From NCBI GenBank assembly GCA_033980235.1, contig CM067069.1:17247650-17311649 (forward strand): a DNA stretch of 64,000 bases. Reading direction: 5' to 3'. Position numbers and translations under genes: made by a program. Below, one piece after another: positions 43,834-55,581 of the stretch (within the stretch, counting starts at the first letter, position 1; the number at the start of each line of letters is the position of its first letter). The notes under the pieces are model-generated. The model worked only from the letters and a program-made list of their open reading frames with translations. It was not told the DNA's origin and made no database searches. The DNA is from Diadema setosum. Taxonomy: Eukaryota > Echinodermata > Echinoidea > Diadematoida > Diadematidae.

Positions 43834-46523
43834 CATTCAAAAAACCTTTCTCTACTATATGTTTATTAAACATAGACTTCCCGTGAAACAAAATGTAGTT
43901 ATTATTAAAGATTATTTGATTGGGTATGCTTGATTCTCTGTTCTGAAGGAGGGACCACGTTTCTAATACCTCTAAAAACCACCGTGAAACATTAATCTTT
44001 AACTTTGAAACATCAAAGTTGCAGAAGAACAAAAATTCTCCTCCTACAGATGCTAACAAATTCAAACAAATGGATTTCCATCCTTTTGAAAATGACCCAA
44101 AGAACCTCTGCACCCATTTTATTTTTTGAGCTTGCATCATTGACTTTAAACAGTATATTTTCAAACCTCCCTCCTCATAATCTTTTACTAAAACATCGCG
44201 CCTTATTCTATCTGGGCCTCTCCAAATAAATTCATAAATAACTTTATTCACATCATGTATACACGAATCTGGCACTAAAACTATACTTGCGATATATAGC
44301 AACTGAGATAAAGCATGAAGCTTAACAATCTGAATTTTCCCGTAGAGGGATAAATCTCTATATCTCCACCTATGCAGTTGTGATTTGATATTCATCAAAA
44401 ATTCTTTGTAATTGTGCCTTCCGGTCGTGAAAAGAATACGAAATATCTATTCTTAAAACAGTGAGAACAGATACAAATTCTACATTCCTAAATTGTTGCA
44501 CGTCCGTCTTAGGTGCAGTAGTAAACACCGATGGACCAATTCGCATCACTTTTGTCTTATCATAAGTAATTGATAAAGACGAACAGATAGCAAAATCATT
44601 TAAAATCTTTGCAAGAGTAGGAAAACTTTGATCATTAAAATGTAAAAAAAAAAAAACTGTGATATCATCAGCATACATAGAAAGTTTTATTTCCTCCTGT
44701 ACACTTAACTTTATTCCCATAATTTCTGGGCTAGATCTAATATGAAGTGCAAGTGTCTCTACGGCTGTAATGAACATATAAGGCGACAAACGATCACCTT
44801 GGCGGACGCCCCTCCCAATCCTAAAATACCCAGGTGCCCTATTATTATTCAAAACACAACTTTCTATATCATTATAAAACACACGCACAAATCTACAAAA
44901 TTGTTCTCCAAATTTAAAGAATTTTAACACTTCAAAAAAACTATTGATGATTGAAGGAATCAAAAGCTTTTTTAAAAATCAAGGCTAACAATAAAACCAC
45001 GAATATTTTTCAATCTAGAATAAACGAGTGTCTCTGAAACGGTGCAAACCGCTTCACCTATATACCTATCTTTGATGAAGGCTACCTGGTCCGAATGAAT
45101 GATATCAGGTAAAACCTTTTTTAACCTCATCGCTAACACCTTCGAACATATCTTGTAATCAACGTTCAATAAAGAAATCGGACGGCAATTATTAATAAAT
45201 AATTTATCTTTACCTTTCTTAGCTATCAACGTTATCATTCCTTGTCGTTGCGACGAACATAATTTACCAGACATAAAACTGTAATTCATAATTTCTACGA
45301 AAAAAGCCCCAAGTTTATCCCAAATTTGATATACAATTTTCCAGATTAAGAAAATAACTACTATTTTTTTTTCTCCATATTCAACCCAATTTGCTCTAGA
45401 CCTCACTATAATACCATGTGTAATATGATCCAAATGCGCCTCATAATCACATTTAACTTTTTTTCATATTCTTGAAGAAATTGATCTCCTTGCTCTTCTA
45501 TCAACTTCTGTAAATTATATAATCGTCTCTCTAACACCTGTCTCTCCTCCCTCATCTTCTTTGCTTTTTCAATATTATATTTGCGGGAAAAACAACGAAT
45601 TTTATACTTCACAAAATCCCATCGTACTCTCAAATCTTCAAACTCTAAATGATTCATTGATCCAAACATCTATACTTCGGGACATCTCAGTACAGAATTG
45701 CTCATCATCACATAGACTATTATTAAACTTCCAATTTGTGACATTAAAATATTTCCTTGTTTTATTCTCAAGCTTTAGAATAATTGCAGAGTGACCAGTG
45801 CCAACCCCAGGAATAATATCATTTTCCTTAACATAACTTTGAAGAACATCCGAAATCATCCAAATATCTAATCTGCTTTGTATTAAAGGGTGGGACTGTC
45901 TCCATGTATACCTTCTAATAAGGGAGCTTCTTAATCTCCAAATATCTACTAAATCAAAATCATGTTGTATTTTGAAAATCACCTCTTGAATAACATTACA
46001 CGCTGCCGGATTACCTCCATCCCTATCCATATGTCTATTCAAAAGTGTATTAAAATCTCCCCCCTCCCCCCATTATAACAGCCAAAGAACTAATATCATC
46101 AAATGACGTTAAACGTTCATGTAATTGCTCAAAATAAAGTCTTTGATCTGTGTGTTTGTCGCCTGTTGGCGCATAAATATTACAAAGTAAATATTCATTG
46201 CTTTCTATCTTCACCCGTAATAATATCCATCTTCCATTTTCCGAAACATACTTATCAATAATATCAACATCTAACCTATCTTTAAACAAAATCATCACCC
46301 CGCAGCTATGTGAAGATCCGTGTGAAAATATTGCCTTTCCTCTCCATTGTTTTGTCCATTCAATAACGTTGTCTTCAAGACTATACGTCTCCTGCAAAAA
46401 TATAACATCTGCCTGTTTATCTTTACACCATGAAAACACTTTAATTCTTTTGAAATAAGACCGTGTACCTTTAACATTCAAAGATATAAAAGTCAGCTTT
46501 GTGTCCTTAAAAAAACCTTCCAT
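43834..46523 (-). pseudogene. L1/Tx1-type LINE ORF2: endonuclease and reverse transcriptase
   Basis: Minus strand, N- to C-terminal. The APE-type endonuclease at 46,523-45,638 has ISLNVKG, FLQETYS, NIYAPTGD, GGDFN (after a frameshift in a C run near 46,060), SRLDIW and GHSAI. The linker at 45,669-45,406 has the charged KYKIRCFSRKYN region. The RT at 45,433-44,370 has IIVRSRANWVEYG, ISQR-like SQRQGMITLIAKKGKD, CRPISLLN, QVAFIKDRYIGE, GVRQGDRLSP and the catalytic YADD. The region after the RT at 44,398-43,834 has RDLSLYGKIQIVK, FIWRG and the GGLKI motif. A segment between EYGEK and the RT finger region is deleted (near 45,350), and several frameshifts break the protein. The C-terminus resumes at 37,019-36,180 beyond element L. 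Motif style and order fit the L1/Tx1 group. Confidence 0.9.
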
Positions 46524-46675
46524 AATGACATATAATCACTTTCAAATACAACCTTATTATCACGCCAATGTGATCAGGATTTAGCGAGAGGGAATTATGA
46601 ACTACCGTTGTGACCCACTTTTTCATCAAAAATCAAACTTGTACATATCAAAAACCGCAGGATAAAGATTACACA
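46524..46675. other. Short gap between LINE ORF2 start and element R
   Basis: Probably the inter-ORF or 5' part of the minus-strand LINE. Element R follows directly. No feature beyond this was resolved. Confidence 0.4.
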
Positions 46676-46799
46676 ATATAGTAGAGGCTACTATGTAATC
46701 CCGTGAGATTTTTGTGCCAAAATTGATTTTTTGGCTAACTTTGTCAATTTGGGGGTGCTGAATCCAAATAAGTTTGGTTCCATTTTTTCCGACCACGTC

Positions 46800-47460
46800 T
46801 TCAGCCGCCATTTTGAATTCCAAAATGGCCGCCATAGTAAACTGTAATTTTACCCATATCTCATTAAGTGAGTATTATAAAAGCTTCAAATTTGGTGCAA
46901 AGTGCATGGTTGTGATGTCAGACACTCTGGTTTATCTTTTTCTGATATTGTGGATTGTTTTGATACAATTTGTAGGCTGCCATCTTGAATTTCAAAATGG
47001 CCGCCATAGCAAACAGTATTTTGAACCATATCTCATGCAGTGAGCATTGTAGAAGCTTCAAATTTGGTGCAAAATGCATGGTTGTGATGTCAGCCACTCT
47101 GATATATCATTTTCTGTTATTGTGGCTTGTTTTGATACAATTTATAGGCTGCCATCTTGAAATTCAAAATGGCCGCCATAGCGTTTTTACCCATATCTAA
47201 TGTTGCAATTATTGTAGGAGCATCAAATTCTCAGTAATAGACATGCTAGTGGTGTCCAACGTTCCAATACAGCTGTTTCCTATTGTCGGTCATAAGATAG
47301 GCCACCATCTTGAAATTCAAGATGGTGGCCATAGAAAAACATATGATACTGTGGTAAGCGCCCTAGATAAATTTGCCAAAATTGTCTTAGTTAGACCGAA
47401 TTCACTTTCAGGTCACGCAGAACGACAGCCATCTCTTAATTCAAAATGGCCGCCATGATT
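46800..47460. repeat. Subterminal repeats with YY1-like sites (R, left)
   Basis: GCCGCCATTTTGAATTCCAA and GGCTGCCATCTTGAA-type cores lie near 46,804, 46,975, 47,150, 47,300 and 47,430, with the conserved GTGATGTCAG and TTGATACAATTT segments between them. A G run lies at about 47,533-47,554. Confidence 0.85.
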
Positions 47461-47689
47461 TCAGACTGTAAGGACGAGGTTCCAATGACGTCATCAAGCC
47501 ATCCTGAGGGGCAAAAACTGTGTGTGTGTTTGTGGGGGGGGGGGGGGGGGGGGAGGGGTCCCATACCATTTCCCATAAGTGCGGGCAAGCGTGTAAGCGT
47601 TTCATCCCACGTCCCATAATAGCGCCAAGCGGGTATGTGATTCGCTTACACGTGATTTGTTTTTGCCTCTCAGCCAAAACATTATCTGG

Positions 47690-48860
47690 TTTCGTGGAAC
47701 CTCGTCAATAGTTACATTCAATCCCAGTTATTAAATATTTGTACAAAAGTAAGCATTGATACGATTAAAGGTGATCTTCAAAATTTTGATGCTGCCTTGA
47801 GAGAATGAAGACAAAGACGGAAAAAGTCTCGCAATGTCAAGAAATGCCATGGTCACCCTACCAGGCATCCCATTCACAAGCTTGTTTGTTGACCACAAAA
47901 TAAAACAACTCATCAGGGAGCTCATAATTGCTGGATGTATTTCTGGAATAACACAGAATGAATAAGGAATGCCAATGAGTAGGTTTTTCCTGATTGCCCT
48001 TGTTTGGGTCATCCTTAATTATCAAGACTTCCAAGATGCTTACTGCTGTACCTCCAATGACTCTAAAACTACAAAGGAGTAATAATAGCTCAGTTCTGTG
48101 GCACTTTGGATGCATCGGAATTCCTCAACAATTTAGAACTCCATCACACGAGGGTACAAATGTAATCTCAAAAATTATCACTGCATTGAAACTGATGAAC
48201 GTGGTGTTTGGCAATCAGATATCGGAAACATTCAAGGAGGATATTCTAGAAAGAGATGAAAATGGATGTTTTCATTTTCTGTACTACGAATTTGTATCTG
48301 AAAGAATAATAAAAAAAAAAATCTGTCTGGGACAATATGAGAAAGGCCAGTCATACAGCTCTTGCAATTGAAATACACCATGTAAGATTGGATCAAAAGT
48401 CACTAAGCTTAAGCAGACCACTACCTTCTTATAACACTTCTACCGGTACAACAGTCTGATAGACCTGTCATTATCCAGTCATTACTGGAGGATACAATTA
48501 TCGGTACTGTTCTACTGTTCTACTGTTCTATCAAGTAATTCCACAATCACTCTTCATCTCACAATTTATGGCCTTCTCCTCATTCTGACTAACAAAGGTT
48601 CATTTTTCATACCCATGCCTTAGAAACCCACAAAACTGAGCCAAATAATCAGCCTGGAAGTTGAAATACTGAGCAGTCAATTCCATCTGACACAGAACGG
48701 GGAAAAAAGAAACAAAAGGTTCATCAAAGATGCCATGGGAGCTGTCACCCGTCACAATGAGGAAGCAAATATCCTCATTCCGTTGCTTGTATTAAATGCT
48801 ACTTCAAGAGCAACAGGGAATTTCAGAGATATTGATGATTATTACGTATAGACACTGACA
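47690..48860 (+). pseudogene. Element R plus-strand coding region, unknown protein
   Basis: The longest open part, 47,994-48,371 (125 codons), contains TSKMLTAVPPMTLKLQR, VLWHFGCIGIPQQFRTPSHE, ISKIITALKLMNVVFG, FKEDILERDENG and FLYYEFVSERI. Upstream in another frame lie PFTSLFVDHKIKQLIRELI and IAGCISGIT (about 47,870-47,950). Downstream (about 48,715-48,850) are RFIKDAMGAVT and HNEEANILIP. The corresponding parts of L on its minus strand keep the same peptides. The gene is broken by stops and frame changes and may have had introns. It could be the remains of a transposase or a captured gene; I recognise no domain. Confidence 0.5.
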
Positions 48861-49098
48861 TTTTCATTCTCCTAATGGATCTTTGCTTTACTTTTAATAC
48901 TGCATCGCATGTTGTCTGCTCCATCACTGGAAAAGGGGAGATGATTAAGTACAATTGACAATGTTGAGAGATTATGTTCTGCAAATTGTTGCGAAAAACA
49001 AGGGTCTGCTTGGTCATGCCTTTCATGACACAGGATGAAGTTGAAAATTTGAGGATGTCTCAAAGAGCAGATGGATCAAGAATTCTCTAAGCCTTGAA

Positions 49099-49506
49099 TC
49101 ATGCAGAATGTCCAATGACACAGTCCATACCTTCCAGAAGTTGGGCGTGGATGACTTCAACCTGGACAATCTCCCGCTTTGCTTTCGTAGAGTCTTCATA
49201 CAACACATCCAGAGAACAAACTTTGTACACCTTCAAAAACCTAATTTGTGCCTCTACTATACAGGGGAATTTAATTTGGTACATTGTAGTTATTTCCAGC
49301 GGATATACATAAACTGTGCAATTAAATGCTTTGAGCTTCCTACACCAACGGTAGCCACATAATTCATTATCATGTTCATAATAATGACAAGAAATGCAAA
49401 AGTCATTGTTTCTGGAAGAATCTAGAACCAATTCTCCCCTTTGTACAGCCCTATATACAAGTGCTGTGACTTTAAGAACACATGCAGGAGTGAGCCTAGA
49501 AGACAT
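49099..49506 (-). CDS. Element R minus-strand ORF, 135 aa, unknown
   Basis: The open frame begins MSSRLTPACVLKVTALVYRA and contains a Cys/His-rich stretch, CISCHYYEHDNELCGYRWC (CxxCHxxxH...C...C), followed by KLKAFNCTVYVYPLE and REIVQVEVIHAQLLE near the C-terminus. The Cys/His pattern could bind zinc, but I know no matching family. It converges on the plus-strand coding region of the same element. The counterpart in L (40,950-41,365, plus) is frameshifted, and several Cys/His positions are lost there. The start is simply the first Met of the open frame. Whether it is intact or expressed is unknown. Confidence 0.45.
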   Translation of the reverse strand: MSSRLTPACVLKVTALVYRAVQRGELVLDSSRNNDFCISCHYYEHDNELCGYRWCRKLKAFNCTVYVYPLEITTMYQIKFPCIVEAQIRFLKVYKVCSLDVLYEDSTKAKREIVQVEVIHAQLLEGMDCVIGHSA

Positions 49507-49699
49507 TAACTAAAGTGAATTTCCAATAAATATTCTAGTACACGGCTAATATTGTTTATTTAAACTCTACAACCAAATCGTCCAAATGGGGGCATTTAGT
49601 CACCCAGACACAGTTATTGAGGAACTTTTGAAAGTCATTTGCTTTGACACCAGAATCACATGATTTCCCATTCACAAGTTTCACCCAAATGCAATGCTC

Positions 49700-50775
49700 T
49701 TAAAGGAACGTTTCCCATGGCAGCCATTTTGCATTTCAACATGGCAGTGTACCTACAGGAAGCAGTCCCTCCTATGCAATGATAACACTATTTACTGAAG
49801 TGATTGACTTACACATAGGTCCTACATGAATGTGCCCCAGCATGCTTGAGTTTGCAGGGTACAGATCTTACAGTACCAGATATGGGTCGAAATCATCTTG
49901 AATTTCATGAGTGGCAGCCAATGCGAATAATCCATTATTACAGAATGTATATGATTATGTGTGTGTGTCTGTGTTTGTAAAATAATGTACAATGTACACC
50001 ACCATAAACATTGATATGCCTAAAAGTTGCTTGTCGACCACAGATATTAGCTGAAAAGCAGCCATTTTGAATGATAAAATGGCAGCCTCAAAAATGATCT
50101 GCAATTTTAGGGAGGGGATCAAAGTACATCTGAATGTTCAACATCATGAGTCCGGTTTATGCCCGAAATGTGAACTTTCTGTATTGTTAACTGCATGAAA
50201 TACGGGTCACAATATACATTCTGGTATGGCGGCCATTTTTAATTTCAAGATGGCCACCTATGATATCAAAATGGACCATCATTTCAGATAAAGATGTTTC
50301 AGAAAGTATGATAGCAAACGCATGCTCTTTGCCCCAAGTTAGAACCTTACACAATGCATACAATATGAGATATAGGCCCAATTACATTTGCTATGGTGGC
50401 CATTTTGAATTTCAAGATGGCCGCCAATCAAAATTATCCATCATTTAAAACAAATATGTATATATTAGCATATCCGACATCACAAGCATGCTTTTTGGCC
50501 CAAATTTATACTTTCCATAATGCTTTACAACCTGAGATACAGGTAAAAATGCATTTAGCTATGGCGGCCATTTTGAGTTTCAAGATGGCAGCCCTCAAAT
50601 TGTATCAAAACAATCTACAATATCAGGAAATGGTGTATCACAATGTCTGACGTTATAAGCATGCTTTTTGCATCAAATTTGAACCTTCCATGATGCGCAC
50701 ATTATGAGATCTGGGTCAAAATACAGTTTGCTATGGCGGCCATTTTGAAATTCAAAATGGCGGCTGAAGACGTGG
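49700..50775. repeat. Subterminal repeats with YY1-like sites (R, right)
   Basis: ATGGC(G/A)GCCATTTT cores lie near 49,718, 50,055 (degenerate), 50,227, 50,395, 50,565 and 50,735, matching the left end of L inverted. The last is a near-perfect palindrome around GAAATTC with ATGGCGGC on each side. Confidence 0.85.
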
Positions 50776-50904
50776 TCGAAAAAAATGGAACCAAAGTTTT
50801 TTGGATTCAGCACCCCCCAAATTGACCAAGTTAGCTAAAAAAATCAATTTTGGCACGAAAATCTCACGGGATCCAATATTTCGACATAGCAGACCGTACT
50901 AATA

Positions 50905-51845
50905 TCTCAATCCCAGGGATGCTATCAAACCACCCAGTTTTCCATAACACCATACCCCAAAGCGCTTTGACACTGATGCGTTCCAACGACGTCTAAAAGG
51001 AAAGCAACGCACAATTCGTACCAAAAGGACAGAAATTGATTTACGCTCGGGACGCGCACAATCAACTTCTCAACTTGGAGGGGTCTGTTTAACTTTCCAC
51101 TCCCCGGGCGCCGAGGAGAGAGCACAGGAGAGCGTAACAAAGGAAGTTCTATAAGCTTTAACATATATACGAATACACCCACAAAAGTGTACATCACCTT
51201 TGAGAGGTGCAGTGGACCCTCGGGGGAAAGGGTTACCTTTGATACCGTGTAAACAGAGAAGTGCACATGAGCATGAATTCTATCTGAATAAAAAGAAGTC
51301 CTGAAGCTAGAAGACAAACACTTACAAATTCCCAAGAAGAAGCTCTGAACAAAACAAATAAGAATTAATCCACATATATTCATTACGTACTCTAAGGTCA
51401 TATTGCGGCTACTGAATCGGATTCCCCCAGGTTTCCCGGAACACCCCCCCCCCCCCACGTAAATGAAAAAAAAACCGTCAAACCCACTTGTTTGTTTGGT
51501 GTTTTTTTTTTACCATTCACAATACTACCCTTAAAAAAATTATCAATTGTATTATTGTTATCACTGAATCTAAGCTTCAGGCCTTAATCTTCATAAATTT
51601 TGTTACATTATGCACCTCCCTTGTCCCCACCCCCCCCCCAAAAAAAAAGAGAACTGAAACGATAAGTCAGGTCTTTGCTCGATTCTACATAGTCCACACT
51701 ACAGCATGTTTATATTTTAAGACATCAAAACATAGTAATATCCTAAAACTAACCTCAGATTTGAATTCTTCATCCTTAAAAACCTTTATTGCCCATTTTT
51801 GAGAGGTGCTGGGGGGGGGGGGGTAAAAGTAAGTAAATAGCATTT
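50905..51845. other. Sequence right of element R, no supported gene
   Basis: A 177-codon open frame on the minus strand (51,458-50,925) has hydrophobic stretches but no domain I recognise. It may be upstream (ORF1-side) sequence of the minus-strand LINE, given its position, but I cannot show this. C runs lie near 51,446 and 51,635 and a G run near 51,812. Confidence 0.35.
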
Positions 51846-51846
51846 T

Positions 51847-51872
51847 CAAGATGGCCGCCGGCGGCCATCTTG
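51847..51872. repeat. Perfect 26-bp palindrome with two YY1-like sites
   Basis: CAAGATGGCCGCC directly abuts its reverse complement. The AAGATGGCCGCC half-site matches the YY1 consensus core (AAxATGGCxGC) on each strand. It is outside elements L and R. Confidence 0.85.
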
Positions 51873-52049
51873 GATTTCCGCGAAAATCTCAAATTGCTCA
51901 ATGCTGAGAGAGCTCCAGCATGTGGATTGATAAAATAGAAGGTCTAAACATCCAATATCACTTAAAAAAAAAACTAACATTCCAATGCAACCTTAGCCCC
52001 AAAATCCGGGTTTGGCTGCCGGACTACTAGTTCCACATTGAAAACAGGT

Positions 52050-52138
52050 CCATGAGTCATACAGCCCATGAGTTCAACACTAGGTAAACCCAGCCTTGTT
52101 AGTTTAGTTTCGAACTCATGGGCTGTATGACTCGTGGG
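52050..52138. repeat. Hairpin with ~26-bp arms
   Basis: CATGAGTCATACAGCCCATG followed by AGTTC (52,051-52,075) pairs with GAACTCATGGGCTGTATGAC and TCGTG (52,112-52,136). The right arm is followed by a partial repeat of GGGCTxTATGACTCGT. Small foldback element or MITE. Confidence 0.8.
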
Positions 52139-53240
52139 CTTTATGACTCGTAGATGTCGGTCTCGTGACGTGCACCCGCATTATTCTTAGACAGCAACGT
52201 AGTCCTGCTTTGAGGAAAGCGTTCTGTTTTCAGCTCCATCAAACTTCTATAGATTTTTGTTACCCTTGACATGGAAGGAGCAAAGCTGTGGAGAAAATGT
52301 CCAGTGTTCTTTGGTGTAAATTGTATGACAAAATCTATATTGTTTTTTTTTTCCCTTTCAAATAACCAGCAGCTACATGATTGTAGAGACATGACTTTTG
52401 CTTACAAAACAGTGAAAAAACAGAATTTACTCGCAAATCCAGTAGGTGACATCCTTTGATAGTCCCCATAAAGTGCAAAATACATGTGACAGGGATAGAA
52501 TCTCAAGAAACGCTTTCATTGTACCGTGGCATTTGGCGATTTATAGGTCGGTTTGGGCTAGTTTCTGCGTTTTAACAGAATTTATTGCAATAATAAAGAA
52601 ATCTTTATCATAATAATGTCTAGTACTCTGTATTTCTGAGTTATGACAAAATATGTGACCCTGCATCACAAAAGCAACAAAAAGTCGTCAGACACGGATT
52701 TTTAGTTAAGGGCAGATTCTGAAAGAGCAGACTCTAAGCTTTAATGTGTATAAAATGTATAAAAGTGTATAAAATGTGTATAACTCCATTCAAATGGACT
52801 CCCCAAACTACTGGAAAGAAACCACACACTCTGGAAAAGTATGAACTGAAAAAAGAGGCTCTGAAGTACAGGGTCTTTTCAAGCGCTTGATCTTTAACCA
52901 AGCCAAGCCAAGCCAAGCCAAGCTGTGAGATGAAAGGGACAAAACAAAGGATGTCAACCATCGGAGCATCAACAATGAAGGGATTATCAGAATAAGCTGA
53001 AATTGAGCATGAACTATTAACACATTCTGTTCATGATTAATACAAAAATAGCCCAGTACCATTCATGACTAAACTATTGAATTCCATATGATGTCATACA
53101 TGTCCTTCGTTTGTTTTGCATCCTGTTCATCGGCAATTATTATTTCCTTGTAATGTTTACTGGTATTGTGAGCATCGTTTTGCCAACTTTCTTAAAATTG
53201 CTCGGAAATTGTTATCAATATTGTACCTTTACTCATGATG
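52139..53240. other. Intergenic sequence, no supported gene
   Basis: A short CCAAG tandem run lies at about 52,899-52,921. The rest is AT-rich without recognised features. Confidence 0.4.
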
Positions 53241-53249
53241 GTATTTTAT

Positions 53250-54981
53250 GCAGCCCTTTGTGTTTTACCGTATGATTGCTTTCTTTGTACGATACTGATA
53301 ACGGTTACCCATATACAGCATATTCATGTCACGAGAAGCATAATAATCTCACGCAAAACAATTTTTTTAATGCACGTGTATTTGGATGACAAACCAACGA
53401 TATTATTGATCAAGTTTTATGACCATTGACTGATTGTCCCCCTTTTATCTACGTGTGTATACTGCATCGATGATATGTTTTTATATAATGATGCGTGGTT
53501 TATATGACATTTCATTTTGTAGCTTTTGATTTGCAATGGGTAGGTTTTTAATTTCCCGTTGTGAGTATGTTACAATCAATACTCCTATTTCCCGTTCTCT
53601 CTTGACCTTTCCGGTTTCTCTCATATTCGGCTTTAAGCAGTGCTTGTTGTACTGTATGATTGTAATATGTTTTTTTTTTAATGCAATGATAATCACATTT
53701 AACTGTGTACATTTATTTTACGAGAAGAAGAACTAGTTTACCCAATATTATGTTGCATGTCGTATTTGGATAATGAGTTTCGTGTCACTTTGATCAATTT
53801 TTATGCTCATTGATCTGATACCTCTTATTTTCTTTTCCTATTTGCACCACAATGATGATATATTTTGTATAAAGAGGTATAATGTACGCGTGCAGAGTCT
53901 GTGGCTTACACTTATGAAAGCGTTAATTTTGCGTGTTATTTCAATTATTGGATAATTTGTTTGTTATTATACACAATGTACAGGTGGCACGTGCCACGCA
54001 GAACTGTTTAATACTTGCTGCAGCCGACATTTCGATTCCTATAAATCTCTCTTGACCTCCCTTGGTTCTCGCATACATGTATATCCCACTCAATATCGTA
54101 TAGGCGTTTTGTTGTTATACATGTACTCCTTCCTCTTCTTTCCTTCTTTTTTATCCTCTGTGTTCTTCCGCTTACCCGGTTTTGTGTCTATCTCTCCTTC
54201 CCTACCATGCCCCTCTTTCCTTATTCTTCTATTTATCTCTACTCAACTACACCAATTCATTGTCTTGAACATGTTTTGCTGTTTTTCACCCTTTTTGGGA
54301 GTGGAAATATATACTTTGTACATTTTTGAATCCCCCGTAATTTATTCAGTGCAATATATTTCAATAGGTATACATTGTGCATATCTCCAGAGAAGAATCT
54401 CATTGATCAGTATGGCTTTGATGATCAGGTGTATACATGAGTGATCACTGGTGTGTAACGAGAGTATAGGAAATCAGCAGGTCTGATGACGTACCAATAT
54501 GTTGTGTCAGCGTATGTGGTGCGTATGCAAAAACGTGAGAGAAAGAGCGAGTGAAAGTGACAAAGAGCGAAAGGGCCGTGTGTCAGTAGGCGTTTTCAAA
54601 TCAGCCCGATGTTTCGAAATAGCACGTTATTTTGCTGACTATTTTCTGCGAAAAATATCTCGAGCTTGGATTTTTATCGGGCTGATGTGAAAACGCCTAG
54701 TGTGTGAGGCATGTATTGAAAGAGAGTGTCTCAATACCGAACCCTGATCATCTGTGTTTTTGTTATGATGTTATGTTTACGGCTTGCTCAGTTTCTAGGT
54801 CTACATGTCATGTCGTATGACCTCGTTTCTTAATGTCAGTAGTTTACATGTTTCATTTGTATGAATACTTGTTTTGTAATATTTGTTGTCTCTTTTACGA
54901 TGTAATTCTATGTGCAATTCAGTCGTATGACTGCGAGACATTAATACTTCAATAAAATAGCATTTATCTATCTATCTATCA
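53250..54981 (+). mobile_element. LINE 3' region with ATCT tail
   Basis: The right end reads GTGCAATT, CAGTC-gtat-GACTG, GCGAGACATTAA, CAATAAAATAG and a (TATC)n tail (about 54,964-54,981), the same layout as the LINE 3' end at 40,437-40,520. The upstream part contains an imperfect ~385-bp tandem duplication (about 53,255-53,540 and 53,640-53,930) sharing CCGTATGATTG/CTGTATGATTG, CGTGTATTTGGATGA/CGTATTTGGATAATGA and TTGATCAA. No RT coding remains. The left boundary is uncertain. A TA-flanked MITE sits inside. Confidence 0.6.
54589..54697. mobile_element. Short hairpin MITE with TA duplication, 109 bp
   Basis: GGCGTTTTCAAATCAGCCCG on the left is matched inverted on the right by CGGGCTGATGTGAAAACGCC. 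TA lies directly outside each end (54,587-54,588 and 54,698-54,699), as in Tc1/mariner-type MITEs. The size and near-complete foldback fit a MITE. Confidence 0.8.
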
Positions 54982-55581
54982 TAACTGTAGGCTTTGTATA
55001 CCGGTATAGTTTGTGTATTTTTGGTTTTCATTGATACCAGTATCACAAGCCATCAGAAAAAGTGAGGAAAAAGTGGGGAAACTATGACTGGAGCTGGAGA
55101 ATAAATCTTCAGTAAGTGCAAGTTATTTATTACCCAGTTAGATTAATTGAAAATGTTTTCATTTTTTCAGTCCTATGATGCATGACAAGCTAATCTGATT
55201 TTTTTTCTGTGCCCCATTACTACAATGTACAAATACCATTACTCTCTGTTTGAATTTATCCTCCAGAAACCCTAAAAGATTGAATCTGTCTCAAGTCAAA
55301 AGAGAGAAGAATTGTAAAGATATCTCAAAAATGAATTGTGATGAAATACCATCAAGCGCAGTCATCCCCAGACTTGTCAGAGCAATGTCACATAACTGAT
55401 TTGTAACCCCAGATTAAGGAGAACACCTATATACAGATACAATGTATGTAGGGTCCCGGTTGTTTATTCTTATTTTGAAGGCAAGTAAAAAAACATTTTA
55501 GTTTTAATGTGCTGGGCAATGGGTAGCAAGTGCTAACTTTGAAGACATGCCATGGGCTTATGTGCTCATCCCAAGAGCAAT
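54982..55581. other. Intergenic sequence, possible exon not supported
   Basis: A stretch ending TTCA|GTAAGT near 55,111 could be a donor, but frames before it are short and of no recognised type. Nothing else seen. Confidence 0.3.

Larger units (their letters stand above)
46679..50901. mobile_element. DNA element R, inverted copy of L, 4.2 kb
   Basis: It starts TAGTAGAGGCTACTATGT and ends ACATAGCAGACCGTACTA, with the trinucleotide ATA at 46,676-46,678 and 50,902-50,904. Orientation is opposite to L, so L and R form a ~4-kb-armed inverted pair around 2.85 kb of LINE. Different duplications (TTA, ATA) show two separate insertions and not one palindromic event. R has no LINE insertion and better kept coding frames. 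Its termini, subterminal repeats and interior follow the same order as L. Confidence 0.88.

Noticed and set aside
37023..50901. A single palindromic transposon spanning L, LINE and R
   Set aside because: L and R each have both termini and their own, different 3-bp duplications (TTA and ATA), which fits two insertions.
55030..55116. Additional upstream exon of the coiled-coil gene
   Set aside because: CCAG acceptor and GTAAGT donor are present, but the frame that stays open gives an unusual W-rich peptide unlike the downstream coiled coil.
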